NCBI RefSeq assembly: GCF_003171515.1
Contig: NC_089392.1
Location: 868,001 to 932,000, forward strand
Source: Pyrenophora tritici-repentis
Lineage: Eukaryota > Ascomycota > Dothideomycetes > Pleosporales > Pleosporaceae
Reading direction: 5' to 3'
DNA: 64,000 nucleotides
Positions 1 through 11,533 of the stretch are shown here, in pieces. Each line of letters opens with the position of its first letter. Positions within the stretch are counted from its first letter, which is position 1. A program made the position numbers and the translations under genes. Under the pieces are notes generated by a model, which was given only the letters and a program-made list of their open reading frames with translations, was not told where the DNA came from and made no database searches.

Positions 1-145
1 TCCCGAGCGACCTTTCTCCCATGCAGCCTTTTTTTTTCCTATGCGACAATCCCAAGCAACTTTACTCTCTCCATCGCGGCATATCACGTGTCTACATGCG
101 GTAAAGTTTGAAATCAAGTCGACCAACTGCTAACGTATCATGTAG

Positions 146-992
146 TATGTGCGAAGAAGTACGTGAGCCAGCCACTCAAGTGCCCAAGGCCATGGTAGCT
201 ACCGTTGCCTTGAACACTGTCGGCGGTCTACTTTTCCTGATTCCTCTGGTCTTCGTCTTGCCCGACCAAGCCATGCTCGCAGCTCTTGCCTCAGGACAAC
301 CCGTACCCGTCATCCTCCGCGATGCCGTAGGATCGTCCGGTGGAGCCATGGGTCTACTCGTCCCTCTACTAGTTCTCGGTCTGCTCTGCGGTATTGGTTG
401 CACAACTGCCGCATCCCGCGCTACCTGGGCCTTTTCCCGTGATGGCGCCATCCCCGGTTACAAGCTATGGAAGAAGGTCAACCCCAAGCTCGATGTCCCG
501 CTCAACGCTATGATGCTTAGCATGGCTGTCCAGCTTATCCTTGGTCTCATATACTTTGGTGCTGCTGCTGCTTTCAACGCCTTCTCTGGTGTTGGTGTTA
601 TTTGCTTGACGCTCAGTTACGCTGCTCCCATCTTTGTCTCGCTTTTCACGGGTCGCAAGCAGGTCAAGGAAGGCGAGTTCCATCTCGGACCCCTCGGCAC
701 TTTCTGCAACGTCGTTGCTCTTGGTGAGTTTTGGATTCATTACACTGTTGCTAATGACAATTTGCTAATACAATCAACAGCCTGGTCTGCCCTTGCAACC
801 CCCCTCTTCTGCATGCCCACATTCAAGGCCGTCACTTCCGCAACCATGAACTACGCTGCTGTTGTACTTGCCGCCGTCGTCCTCATCTCGACCATCTGGT
901 ACTTTGTCTGGGGAAAGAAGAACTACGAGGGCCCGCCCACGCACGAGGATGCTGTCCTCGAAGCCAGGAGGGCTAGCGTTGCGAGTCGTTAA
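146..992 (+). CDS. Amino-acid permease (APC family, GABA/choline type), C-terminal part
   Basis: This is the 3' end of a membrane transporter gene that starts left of the window. The last two exons are 146-723 and 781-992, separated by a 57-base GT..AG intron (724-780) whose length keeps the frame open. The first exon follows an acceptor at 144-145 with a CTAAC branch site just upstream. Its first base completes a codon before MCEEV, which fits the conserved His-Met-x-Glu-Glu-Val of fungal GABA/choline permeases (inference). About 260 residues are seen, with repeated hydrophobic membrane segments, a cytosolic SRATWAFSRDGAIPG loop and a short hydrophilic tail. The family normally has about 500 residues and 12 membrane segments and takes up amino acids, GABA or choline; the substrate cannot be told. 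The upstream exon could not be placed with confidence in 1-100. Confidence 0.85.
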
Positions 993-1332
993 GAAAGTTT
1001 CAGAGTCACCCTCAATCAACATCAGAAATGAAAGAGAAAGGCTGTCGACGCGTGTGTTTATTTTTGAATGTTGCCTTCACAAGCGCAACTCTGATACCCA
1101 CAATCCCATCTTATTTCACAAGAATGCTTTTTCGTGTGCCAAATCCGTGATGTTTAAACATTTCGTGACCCAAGCCCAAATCCCATACTCGCGATCCTGT
1201 TTTATCTATTACAAGAAATTCTTTCGTCTGCATTTCATACGATACATATTATAGAAGAAACATTTCCGTCTGCTCTGACACGTAATAGCTACCACACACG
1301 CACAGAGATACACGCCCATGACCCTATCCTAC
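993..1332. other. Convergent intergenic region
   Basis: This stretch lies between the 3' ends of the permease (plus strand) and the SRA protein gene (minus strand). It is AT-rich and holds presumed 3' untranslated sequence. No further gene or repeat was seen. Confidence 0.6.
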
Positions 1333-4005
1333 CTAAACTGACGACGAGACATCCATCCCTTTGAACTGCTGCTTCTGTTGCAAAACCATACTCTTCAACC
1401 TCTGCTCCGCCAAAGACTGCCGCTCTTGCTCCTTCTCATTCGCCAATCCACCTCCAACTCCACCTACACCTACAACACCAACACCAACATCATCACCACC
1501 ACCATCTTCGCCAAACCCATCCATACCCATAGACGTACAAAAAGAACTACCAACCGGCGCAGCAGTTTGAGGTCTTGAGATGAAACTCATCATCCTCGTT
1601 GTGTTTGGTGTACCAGATGATGTGTGAGATGTAGGAGCGACGGTTTGCATGGCAGGATCTTCTTCTTCGTCATCGTCGGGGGGATTGTTGCTGTCGGGGT
1701 GGTGGTAGTTCCCGTCGTCATCACCATCATCGTCGTGTATACAAAAGAACACAGGGTCGTAAACTTCGAGGTCTTGTTGAGGAGGTTCAACCTCGCTGAG
1801 AGGAGGACGAATAGCTTCGCGACGAGCCAGTACGAAAGGGATGTCTGGACGTGGACGGATGGGCGTGGATGTGTATACAGACGGTGGTGTTGCATCTCCG
1901 TCTCTGTTCTCATCCTCGAGGGCACTATTACCCCTCAGCGTGAAATGTCTACGCCAACCCTTCTTCTCTCGCTTCTTCTCCCACTCCCACTCACCATCAG
2001 AACCCCCATCAAACAACTTAGCCACCGGATTCCGACTCCGTCCAAGCACACTCCTTCTCTTCCCCAACCGCCCCGTCGTCGTCGGTGTCAGGGAATCCGC
2101 TAGTAAACTCCTGCTTTCCCCTCCCCCACTCCTCCTACTCTCCCCACCACTTCCCTCATACCCAAGCCCAGCCCCCGGACCAAGAAACCCCTCCCCCAGA
2201 CCTCGCCTTCCCACCAGACCGCCCCGTCTTCACTGACAACGTAACAGTACCAGAATGTGTGATAACAGGTTTTTTATGCTGGATAACGGCGGGGGGCTCG
2301 AGCGTGGGTGAAGGCATGGTGAGGGCGGCATCGTAGTCGATCCAGGGGGCGACCTCGCGGATTTTGATGTCAGGGATTTTGTTGGACGCGGTGTGGGCGC
2401 TGCTGGTGTTTGAGGGGGCGGGGCTGGGGTGTGTGTGTGGGTCGCTGGGGGGAGGAGGTGGTGGTGTTGTTGTCGGGTTTGGCTTGGTTGGTGACGATAG
2501 TGGCAGTGGTGGTGCGGTTGGGGTGTGTGGGGACGGTGAGAGTGGCATTTCTAGGGATGGAGGATGGGGGGTCGTTTGTGGGAACGGTTTTAGGGGAGAC
2601 GACTTGGTCGCGGTTTGGGTGGTGGGTGTGGGCTTCGTCGTCGAAGTGGAGGTGTTTGAAGATACCTCTGCGGGGCGTGCTGGGTACAGGGTCGGCTTGG
2701 GTGGGCTTGGAGATTGGGAGTAATGGTGGCGACGGGACAATGGGAGGGGCAGCTTTGACCGTGGCTTCGTAGTCGGTTCTAATGGGTGGTGCGCTGATTT
2801 GTTTCTGTCTGATGTCGCGGGTTGCCCTGCGGAGGCGCTTGTACTCTTGATAGTCGTCTACTTCGGTTGCTGTGGGTCGCTTGGTGACTACTTCCATAGG
2901 CACTGAGTCGGTACGTTCAAATCTCACGTCGAAGAGAATGTCGCCTTCTTTCCAGTGTCCGCCGGCCAAGTCGGTGCTTTTTGCTTGTTTGATGGACCAG
3001 CCTTTGACGCTGTACCTAGGAGGTATGAGCAGGTAGGTCACATGTCGGATGTGGTGACTTACAGTCCATCATATCTTACACCAGCCTTTGGACCCCAGAC
3101 GCTGTTGATGCTGTGGCTACGAAGGACTCGGACAGGATCTCTGCTCTTCGGCGTTGCGGATGTAAGTCTGAACTTGCCTTTGTCGTTCTGTGGAACTCGA
3201 TACGTGAAGCGGTCTTCTGAGCTGGCTTCGATCTCGCCCGTATCTTTGAGTAACAGGGCGTATGCACCGTGCTTGTCGTACGTTGTACCGCCTTCACATG
3301 CTTCAAGCCCAATGATACCAGCGTGGTGCGCGAATAGAGAGTTTATCCACCACCTGCAGAAACAATCAGCACGAAGTGAGTATTGCGTATTACCATACTC
3401 ACGAGCCAGCCGTGAATCCCAAGTCGCCTAGTCTGTGAGAACGTTTGGGATGAATCTTATCAGGACAAGTCCTTGCCCATCGCTTGAGCAGTGCCTGCAA
3501 ACACCGTTATCTCGAGAACGACGAGAGTGATGTATCCACATACCTCACGAGAGTGTTCGTGGATACTAGAAATACCCTCAAGCCGCCCACCCCTCCCATA
3601 CAAAAAAGGATGAATATCACTGAAGCTCCCAAACCTGGCAGTCCAGATATCAATAATCTTGTCGCAGTCATCACACAACCGACCAGGCCACCGCGTCGCC
3701 ACACCAGCAAGTTCTCGGACAGCGATGTGAATGCCAGTGGCTCGCAAGTCGGAAACGGTAATGTTCTGTGCTTGGCGAAGGGCAATGAACGTCTCGTGTA
3801 GGGTCACGACGTCATCGGGACGTAGTATGTCGGGTCCTTCGCGGGCTACGAGCAAGTCGAGCTCATCGCGGATCCATCTGGCAATTTGCTTGAGTCGGGT
3901 ACGAGAGAGATCAGGATTAATAGGGGGAGTTGCTGTTGTTGTGTGGGTGCGAGTAGTGGACGAGGTGAGTGGACTTGAGATGCTCGACTCGCCTGCGTGA
4001 GCCAT
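1333..4005 (-). CDS. SRA-YDG domain protein (putative modified-cytosine reader)
   Basis: Four exons on the minus strand: 4005-3544, 3494-3403, 3353-3063 and 3015-1333, with introns of 47-51 bases. The ATG at 4005 is the first in frame; the reading frame upstream holds only a GTG. After a helical N-terminal region of about 170 residues comes an SRA-YDG domain (about residues 176-310). It shows HHAGIIGLEACEGG, GAYALLL, the hallmark PVRVLRSHSINS and GVRYDGLYSVKGW, then FDVRFERT. SRA domains bind 5-methyl- or hydroxymethylcytosine in DNA (family knowledge). The long C-terminus is low-complexity: Pro-rich, then Gly/Arg-rich, then a strongly acidic Asp run, and a final Gln-rich helix. The frame slips twice by one extra base, at a six-base run (2447-2452) and again between about 2190 and 2225. 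With both corrected the protein has 841 residues. Assembly error is likelier than decay because all three frames look coding. Confidence 0.75.
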
Positions 4006-4249
4006 CTCGTGCACACTGATGCGTTAACGGAGGTCAAAGCATAGACGATGGGAGTGGTGCTTTATTCCAATGCATTTGCAATAAAAGGATTTATGGGGGG
4101 CTACAGCAACGACTGCGTAAGGCGCAGTGAAAGGGTTGTTGTTGTTATGGGCGCATGGTCCTAAGCTCCTTTCCATCAGGAGGTTACGGCGCAATCGTAC
4201 TTGCCAAAGTAGATACGCAACAACTGATTGCACTTTCGCTGTTTATTAC

Positions 4250-6009
4250 TTAGTGTTTCCGCTTCTTGTTCTTCCATTTTCCTGAGCTTGTTACTGCCAG
4301 TACCTCCACGTGATCTACCTCTTCAACTACCTCATCATCACTGAAGCCATTCCATTCGTCGTCTTCGTTCACTACAGCTTCCATGATTTGTGTCGGGTCT
4401 GAATTGCCTTCTCGAACAAAGGCAGCAACGAAGAAGCCCATTGTACCCTCCTCTGTACCTTTGTCACAGCGAATGCACGCTTCCAATACGTCCCTCTTGA
4501 ACGATTCATCTGGCTCATTGTCGAGCTTTTCGTCCTCCCAAGCCCCGCGTCTATGCCACTGTTGCAAGCCGGTTACCTGACTCTCTCTTTTGAGTATTTT
4601 CCACCCTCGCTCCTTTGCGATAGAAGATGCAAGAGCTTTGAAAACGACACCTTCGTTCTCCTCGAAGTGTATCGAGCATGTGGAATACGTGATCTTATGC
4701 GCACTCTCGAATCGCATGGCATGGGTAAGTATATGCAACTGGAAGCTTGATAACGCCGCGAGACGCTCGGCTAGTTTCCCATGCATTGGAGTCTCTTCAG
4801 GTGTAGAGTCGTCCATATCGAGGTCGAGAGTCGATGGCGCATTATCCTTGGCCACTTCTTCACCTCTTTTGCGCTTCTTGCCCTTGTCCGCCTTTGGTAC
4901 AACTGCCGGTTCCGCTGGCCCTGCAGGCAAATGCATCTTGATTGCATCATCGCGCCCAACGATACCAGTACCAGAACAACTGGGATCAAGCAATATGGCA
5001 CCGACATTGGAAAACTCGTCTGACCCAGGTTTCGCAGCGATGAAGTCACTGCTACCCTTGACTTGCACAATACCGTCTGCCGACGCGAGTTTAACCATCT
5101 TTTGCAAGGTAAAAGTTCTGCCCTTGTCGCGCTCAAAAGCTATGACCTTTTGCTCCTCGCCTGGTTGCTTCCGATCCGAGACAATTGCAGCCAAATGTGT
5201 TGTCTTGTTCCCTGGTGCTGCCGTGGCATCAATCACATCGCCATCGTCCGGCTTTGGGTCTAGCAAGTAGGCCGGAAAACATGATGCCTTATCCTGGAAT
5301 ATTATTTGACCTTTTGTGTACGCAAACGTTCTGCTCAGATCGATTCTAGACGGAAGTGCGAGTAGATTGGGAATGTTCGGGTCTTGATAGTAAATCTTGG
5401 ACCTCTTGGGCGCAGACAGTACGTCCGCCAGATTTTCCGTCTTTATGAATCCTGTAAAGGTCTTGGAAAGCTGCTCTTCCAATGTTGTCTTGATGGTGTT
5501 GACGCGCACCCAACGTGGATGCCGGCTTTTGGGCACGTCGCCTTCTTCCTTCTCGAGCTCGCCGTCGTTGACAGCAGCTCTGAAAGCATCTATAGTGGCA
5601 TATCCATAGCGTATACGAGCCTTTGTAAGTTCGGCGCTGAGTCGGGCTTTGTGTCGAGTGATGGCGAGCTTAAGGACATGGCCGGCGGCGGCAGCGACGC
5701 CGCTCTTTGCTAGGAGTAGGTCGTGCGTGAGGAGAAGGGCGAGAATTGGGTTGAGCTATTGGCATTAAATTAACACATGTCTCCCTTCCAGCATGTCTAG
5801 AAACCTGCCTTTCTCTCTTCTGAGAGCAATTTGCACTTTTCAATCACATCCTTCAATACAATGGACCATTTTGACGTCTCCGCAATGAGCGCGAAGAGCT
5901 GACCGGGCGTGCTTTTCAAATCCTTCTTGTTATATATACGCGACTTGAGCGACCCGCCAACATTGTCGGCATTGGCAAGAATGGCTGCAGCTTCGTAGTA
6001 GAGTGACAT
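4250..6009 (-). CDS. RCM1: 25S rRNA (cytosine-C5) methyltransferase, Rcm1/NSUN5 family
   Basis: Two exons, 6009-5809 and 5755-4250, give 568 residues. The product is an S-adenosylmethionine-dependent RNA methyltransferase of the Nop2/Sun (NSUN) family. Yeast Rcm1 makes m5C at position 2278 of 25S rRNA in the nucleolus (family knowledge). The N-terminus MSLYYEAAAIL is typical of NSUN5 proteins, which is why the ATG at 6009 was chosen over that at 6057. The SAM-binding motif is DATAAPGNKTTHLAA. The two catalytic cysteines lie in LLDPSCSGTG and YSTCSIHFEENE. A Lys/Arg-rich insert carries a likely nuclear localisation signal (DKGKKRKR). Phase matching needs a GC..AG intron (5808-5756), because the adjacent GT donor would break the frame. 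The C-terminus ends in a basic WKNKKRKH tail. Confidence 0.92.
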
Positions 6010-6439
6010 CTGAGCTGTCGCATGGAAAAGAGGCCTGGAACATTTTTTTGGCGACAAAAGCCGATCGCCGATGGTTCCCCGCTCACCTCCGCGGCCATCC
6101 CATCTCTGACTAGCCTGCTTGCACTTGTACTGTCACAATATCATATGTCATGCTATAACGGGACTATAATTGGAAAATAGAAATATTATACATGTAGAAT
6201 TAATCACAACTTGTGATGATGCATATTCTGCTACCCCATATGTTGACCGGTTGCCCAACCGCAACGCCATGCCATGCGTTTGGTTTGTCAAGTGAAAAGA
6301 CCTCCAACTGCGCCTGTTCGTTACATGAGATATATATATATACCAGAAGGCGCCAGATTGCGCAAGTACAAAGACTGTGAATTCGTTACTGCGGATTGCA
6401 CGGGTATAAATTAAATACTGTGGGCATTCGCAAAGTGGG
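6010..6439. other. Intergenic region between RCM1 and pyrG
   Basis: It holds the RCM1 promoter and the 3' flank of pyrG, both on the minus strand. A short (TA)n tract lies near 6331-6342. No open reading frame with gene-like composition was seen. Confidence 0.5.
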
Positions 6440-7677
6440 TCACGCCTTTTTTATCCTCTCCTCGTATGCGGACCAAGCGGCCTTCCTGTACCTCTCTGCC
6501 TCTGCTACTCGGTCTTCTGCGCGAACAATGCCTCGTCCGACAATGATAATATCGCACCCTTGCTCGAAGATGAGCTTATGGGGGGTGTTGTATTGCTGAC
6601 CGAGCGCATCGCCTAGCTTCTTCCCCTCCTGGCCTGGAGGTGGTAGCTGGCAACCGGGTGTCATGGTGATGAAATTGTCTTCGGGCTCAGTGTTCAAGCT
6701 GCGTTGCGCAATGAAGCCCATGACGAAGTCCCGATGGTCGCGCGCAATCTTGACAGTCTCTTTCTGGTACTCGGGTGTCATGAGGTGACCGGCTGAGCTC
6801 ATTTCGGCAAGTAGCAGAAGTGATCGGAGAAAGGGTGGTGGGCCGAGATGGACGAGCTCAGTGGCAGAGTCAAGGCTGAAGACTTCTTCGGTGCCCCCGT
6901 TCGGTTCGGGATGAGGCGATATGCTCTCCGTTCGCATCGATATCGAAGTGGTGACGCTCACAACGCTGTGCTTACGGTCCTGAGCCTTTATGCTCAACCG
7001 CCTCTCTTCGCCCTCCATCTCGATTGGAGACTCGATGGCGGAATCGTTGTACGTGAAATCGTCGTCATCGTCATCATCTGCTCCGTTGGTTTGGCGTGTC
7101 GCAAAGATCTCGGTATTCACCGACGTGTTGTGTCTGGTAATTGTGGTTTCGGCAGCTTTCTCAAGTGCGGTGACAATGGCGGGACCGGGGAGTACGTGTG
7201 CGTTTGTAATCTCAGCCCAAAGCGCGATGCGGTGGTGGCCAGAGGTATATTGCTTCTGCACGGTTTCTATTGCGCATCTATTAGGGGCGGGCTAAGCAAA
7301 TCATGGGGCTGGGAGTCGAGGAAAGAGCGGGTGGAGCAAGGGCATGATTCGGGCAGCAGCGACATACCACCAATATCTGCAAACTTTCGGTCCTCGAAAA
7401 TCAGGAAGCACTTGCGCTTGGCGACTTCGCGTAGGGCCTGGGCCGTTCTGTCGGACCAGTCGGTGACAATGTCGCAGTGTGTCTTGAGCAGGCAAATGGA
7501 GTCGCCCACATCTTCTGCCAGCTGGATGAGCTCGGCTGAGGTTTCTACATCGGCTGAAAGACAGAGGTTTGTCTGCTTGATAGAAACCAGCCTCAGTAGG
7601 TAAGAAGCCAATGGCCCTGTTGTTGGCAGGGCTGCGCGCGCGCGGTACGAGCTGGTGAGGCTCGAATGAGAAGACAT
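6440..7677 (-). CDS. pyrG: Orotidine-5'-phosphate decarboxylase
   Basis: Two exons, 7677-7368 and 7266-6440, with a 101-base intron, give 378 residues. The enzyme decarboxylates OMP to UMP in the last step of pyrimidine synthesis in the cytosol (URA3/pyr4/pyrG). The active-site motif FLIFEDRKFADIG spans residues about 91-103, and the splice joins it in phase to ETVQKQY. Also seen are the substrate-loop region MTPGCQLPPPGQEG and the phosphate-binding DIIIVGRGI near the C-terminus. The ATG at 7677 (MSSHSSLTSSY) is the first in frame. A hydrophilic insert of roughly 95 residues (about 145-240), including a run of seven Asp, interrupts the barrel. Such inserts are known from filamentous ascomycete enzymes, whereas the yeast enzyme lacks one. 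Confidence 0.97.
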
Positions 7678-10108
7678 GATGTCGATCACTGAGGGATGAT
7701 TGCCGCTCCTGGGCTTCAGTCTCTAAGCAAGTAGGCCCGATGTGTGTGTGGCCTTGATAAGGCTGTATTGTCGAGTCGAATGCGGGGATGGTAGGCGTTA
7801 TGAGGGGTAACCGGTGGTGAAGGAAGGAGCGAAAAAACTGGAGAAGGAGCGAAGCAATGAGTGGCAGCTGCGATGGAGCGTGTTATACATACGACGCAGA
7901 CACGTGAAAGGTAGCGCGGACAAGGCGCTCGAGCAAAAGTCACAACCACGGAAAAAGCTTAACGTCGGCCGTCCTGACGTGGATACGCGAGAGGCACAAA
8001 AATTGCTTGCGTCTGCGTCTGCGTCTGCTGCGCCTGCGCCTACGCCTACGCCTGTTCCTGGCACGGCCCGCTGGTTGCAGATCCTGCCCAACGTGCATCG
8101 CAAGCGAGTGTGTTGTGCTGTACTATGTACATATGTGGTACACTGCAGCCGTCTTACTCCCACTCCCCTCCTTTGAGCTCTCATCTCCGCCAGTCGAGGC
8201 TACAATGATAGACGCCACCAAGACGCACCTCAGGCCTATTCTGCGGCCTGCCCGTCTGCCGCTCCAGGTGTTACCGGTCCCAAGGTGCAGCAGCCTGCAC
8301 TGACCGGACCGCGGCTCCACACCCTACAGGTCGGGGCTAGTACTCGACCGCCGGTGTCACCGGCTCCAACACTTGTCACTTGGCTCTCTCTACACTGCCA
8401 TCCATGCCATCCAGACCACTCTCCGTTCCGCCGCACTCTGCCGCGACAAACCCCAAGTCGCGACTATTCTCCGACCTATGGGGAAAGCCCAAGATCGGCC
8501 GCAGCTAGCCGGTATTGAGTGGTTGATAACCCTCCCTGTCTACTCATCTCAAAGTATGCAGGTCGCAACCTCGAGTACCACCCTAATGCAATGAGGCACG
8601 ACGCAGTCACGGTACCTCGCATCATACCCCCTTGTGAGTCTTGATCGCCGACCTGCTCAACGTCAAACGGCGCCGCCTGCACGCGGATGGATACCTTTTA
8701 CCGTCGTCTGGGGACATGCAGCCCGCCATGCCTGTCAATTCGTGTGCTGGCACTTGCGAGCGGGGCAGACGCTATACTGTACCACTCAACCGTCATCGCC
8801 AACGCCGAACAGGTCAACTCCCTGCGACATGTCGACATGTCCTTTACATTGCTTCCCGCTGCCGTGGTAGTACGCCCGCCGCGGGCATGCACCCCGTGGC
8901 TATTCTAGACACAAGGCGGAGCACAATCAAGCTAAACATGTCTGGACCTCGCAACATGCGTCTTCTTATCTCTGTCCTGTCCAGGCCGCATACCACATAA
9001 AGGTGCTACGTCGGCCCGTTTCTTCCCAAGCATAAATAGGTATTGGATGATCAATTTGACCACAGAATGCCATGTCGTCGGATACTGTCTTTCCGTTACC
9101 CGACGTCTTCCGGGCACGCCAAGTCTCAGCCGGCTTCGTATTCTCCATATTACTTTTTTCTTGTCATTTATACTTCGTCCTCTAGTACAGAAGAAGCCAA
9201 TCCATGGCCTAGTTATCCAGTCTATCGATGAATATCATCATTTTATTATCATCACATGTCCTGTCTCCCGTCACACGTTGTAACCATGTTCATCATGCTC
9301 CCTTTTTCCTCTTGTAATGTCCATTCCTTCAACATTCTCGTATATCACACTTTCTATTCCGGTGTCAGGAATCGATGAACTGGTTAATTTTATGATATGT
9401 GTGTCTGGCGCCTCGTGTTGTGCCAGGAACGTGCTGCAATACGATTCTTCACATGTCATACAGTAGCACGCCATCGACAAACTAAACAACATTGTCAGTG
9501 TGTCGATCTAGTTTCACGGTGGCACAAAGAAGCTAGGTATGGTTGAATAGGTGGCTCTTCCGTCACCGGCTAAGGTCATTCATACTACACATGTCACTGT
9601 AGCGAAGACCACGAACAACACCTTCCCGCCCTCCATCTCTGTACGTGACGTGCGCATGGCACATACCAGACAGTTTCAGCGTAGTAACTCTGCGTTTATA
9701 CAGTCATCGATCTTGGACACACGTGTGAGCTACGCTTTCATAGTTCTCGCGCAGCAGCATGTTGTTGTGCGTGGGCAGTCGTGCCGTCGTCCATCACAAG
9801 CGACTCTTCTGCGAAAGCGGTAGACCTGGCTTTCCCTCTTCTGGAACCCAGGTAAGAAAATAACAAGCAAGCTGCTTCGACGAATCAGGGCGTTCAAAGG
9901 CGGCAGCCTGGACGTTATTCCCATAGGCAGCGAGGCCGCAAATACCAACTTCACTTCGTTTGACCGACTCAAGGACCCCGCCTTTTCCTCATTCACCAGC
10001 TCCTCGTCTTCTTCTTTACCCCGCCCGTACACTTCCAGCACGTTCCTTCACATCTCTGCGTACCGCCTCATCGTCTACTCGTCTTCGAGCACCACCGACA
10101 CCTCCAAG
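7678..10108. other. Long intergenic region upstream of pyrG and of the small basic protein gene
   Basis: These 2.4 kb hold the pyrG promoter at the left and the promoter and leader of the next plus-strand gene at the right. Several open frames of 60-130 codons exist on both strands, but none shows a recognisable domain, gene-like composition or paired splice signals. A hexanucleotide-type repeat occurs at 8009-8054. A 73-codon Cys-containing frame (9492-9271, minus) is too weak to call. Confidence 0.5.
8009..8054. repeat. Imperfect hexanucleotide microsatellite
   Basis: Three GCGTCT units grade into GCGCCT and ACGCCT units. It lies in intergenic DNA about 330 bases upstream of pyrG. Confidence 0.6.
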
Positions 10109-10901
10109 ATGGCTCCCAAGAAGGACGCTCCGGACGGCCATTCTAACGCCCTTCTCGTTGGCTTCACAGACAAGGATACCAAGCTCTTAGCCGCTGCTTT
10201 CGTAAGCTGCGTTGGAACGGACAAGGTCTGTGATTACATAACTGTCGCGACTAGCATTATTTGCAGTATGAGCGTTGTTGTCGTGTGCTTCTATTTCTTT
10301 ATTGACCTATGCTAACTTTCAGTAGTATGACTACGATCTTATGGCAACGCTAACCAAAAACACTGCTGGATCTCTAAAGAAGATGTGTAAGTGAGGTGTA
10401 TGTGTGTATCAATGATAGTTTCTGACCACAACTAGGGCCCCCGGTCAAGAAGAAGGCCAGTGAGAACTATCCCTCCTTCGCGGCCCTCCTAGGTCAAGCT
10501 GGCACTGCTACCACCGCTACCGAGCCCAAGACGCCCAAGAAGCGCAAGGCTGCCGTGGAGACCCCTAAGGCCGGTGATGTCATGGACGACGCAGTCAGTG
10601 AGAGGGACAAAGCCGACTCCAGCGCAAAGTCCCCAGTCGCCAAGAAGGTCAAAAAGGTACCTGTTGCCCGTGGTAAAGGTCGTGCCAAGAAGGTAGTCAA
10701 GAAGGAGGCGTCAGAGTCCGAGGTAGATATGAACAGCTGCATCTTTTACAACTTTCCTGCTGACACCAATTCCAAAAAAGGCCGACTTGGATAAGGAAGA
10801 TTCTGCCAACGGTGACGACGGTAAGTTCATCACTCGCAGAACAATCACAACTTGACTGTACAATGCTGACAAGATTTGTTACCGAAGATGAGGAAATCTA
10901 G
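10109..10901 (+). CDS. Small lysine-rich, probably nuclear protein of unknown function
   Basis: Five exons can be joined in phase: 10109-10225, 10326-10386, 10436-10722, 10781-10820 and 10888-10901. All introns have GT..AG borders, and the product has 172 residues. The N-terminus is MAPKKDAPDGHSNALLVGFTD. The middle holds a short conserved-looking segment (YDYDLMATLTKNTAGSLKKMW). The rest is rich in Lys, Ala and Pro with several basic clusters (TPKKRK, KKVKKV, KGRAKKVVKK) and an acidic end, DEEI. Composition resembles chromatin-binding tails, so nuclear location is inferred. No known domain is recognised. The first intron acceptor is chosen because the alternative three bases upstream would give an in-frame stop. 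Confidence 0.65.
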
Positions 10902-11533
10902 GTCAACACACGCTTGCCGGCTTTCAGAACGATTGATCTCATGGTACGCGAGTTTCATAAGGAAATTGGGTCGCCGCATCTACTGTATACCTTCTGGGTT
11001 CACAGTATCGAGTGGTTTTTCATGAGCAATCAACGGGTGTGCTGGTAGTTGGGGTCGGTTATGACGGTGTATTGGCTTTAGACACTTCTGGCTGTATATG
11101 ATGTGCAACGACCGCGTAGCCAAATCAACGATGATACTGTATACAAAGTCTGTGATTTGCTGTGATTGACGTACCATAGCCATCAGATGCCAGAAAGGTG
11201 GAAGACATGACCCTGGTATTTTTCCTTTGCTGGGAATAAAACTATTTAGTACATACCAAGAATCAGGTTTCTCTTAACATAACATCTACTACCAAAGTAT
11301 GATGTAGTAAGCATGCTCGAACGCGTCTTCGCGTACCCATGCGATCGGCCAAACGAACCCCCAGCGGGACAATTCCGCGCCCAAGAACCACATCTTACAA
11401 ACCTCCCATGACCAACAAATTCACGCATCTAGCCCATTCCACAACTACCGAAAACTAAAGCCATGGCTAAAATGCCGAGAGAAACTATGCACGCCATATA
11501 TACCACGCGTCTGCCACTTTCTTCTCCAGGAAC
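10902..11533. other. Intergenic region, 3' flank and dioxygenase promoter
   Basis: No gene was seen. A TATATA element at 11497-11502 lies only 32 bases before the first ATG of the downstream gene, which bears on the choice of that gene's start. Confidence 0.5.
11497..11502 (+). promoter_or_regulatory. TATA-like element
   Basis: TATATA lies upstream of the dioxygenase gene. At this spacing transcripts would start near or after the ATG at 11534, which favours use of the internal ATG at 11702. Confidence 0.35.

Noticed and set aside
1..145. Upstream exon of the permease gene
   Set aside because: No exon end in this stretch gives both a GT donor and the phase needed for the conserved His-Met junction, so I left it unassigned.
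2364..2772. Long plus-strand frames rich in Gly and Val
   Set aside because: They are the complement of the Pro/Thr-rich linker of the SRA protein and have no independent support.
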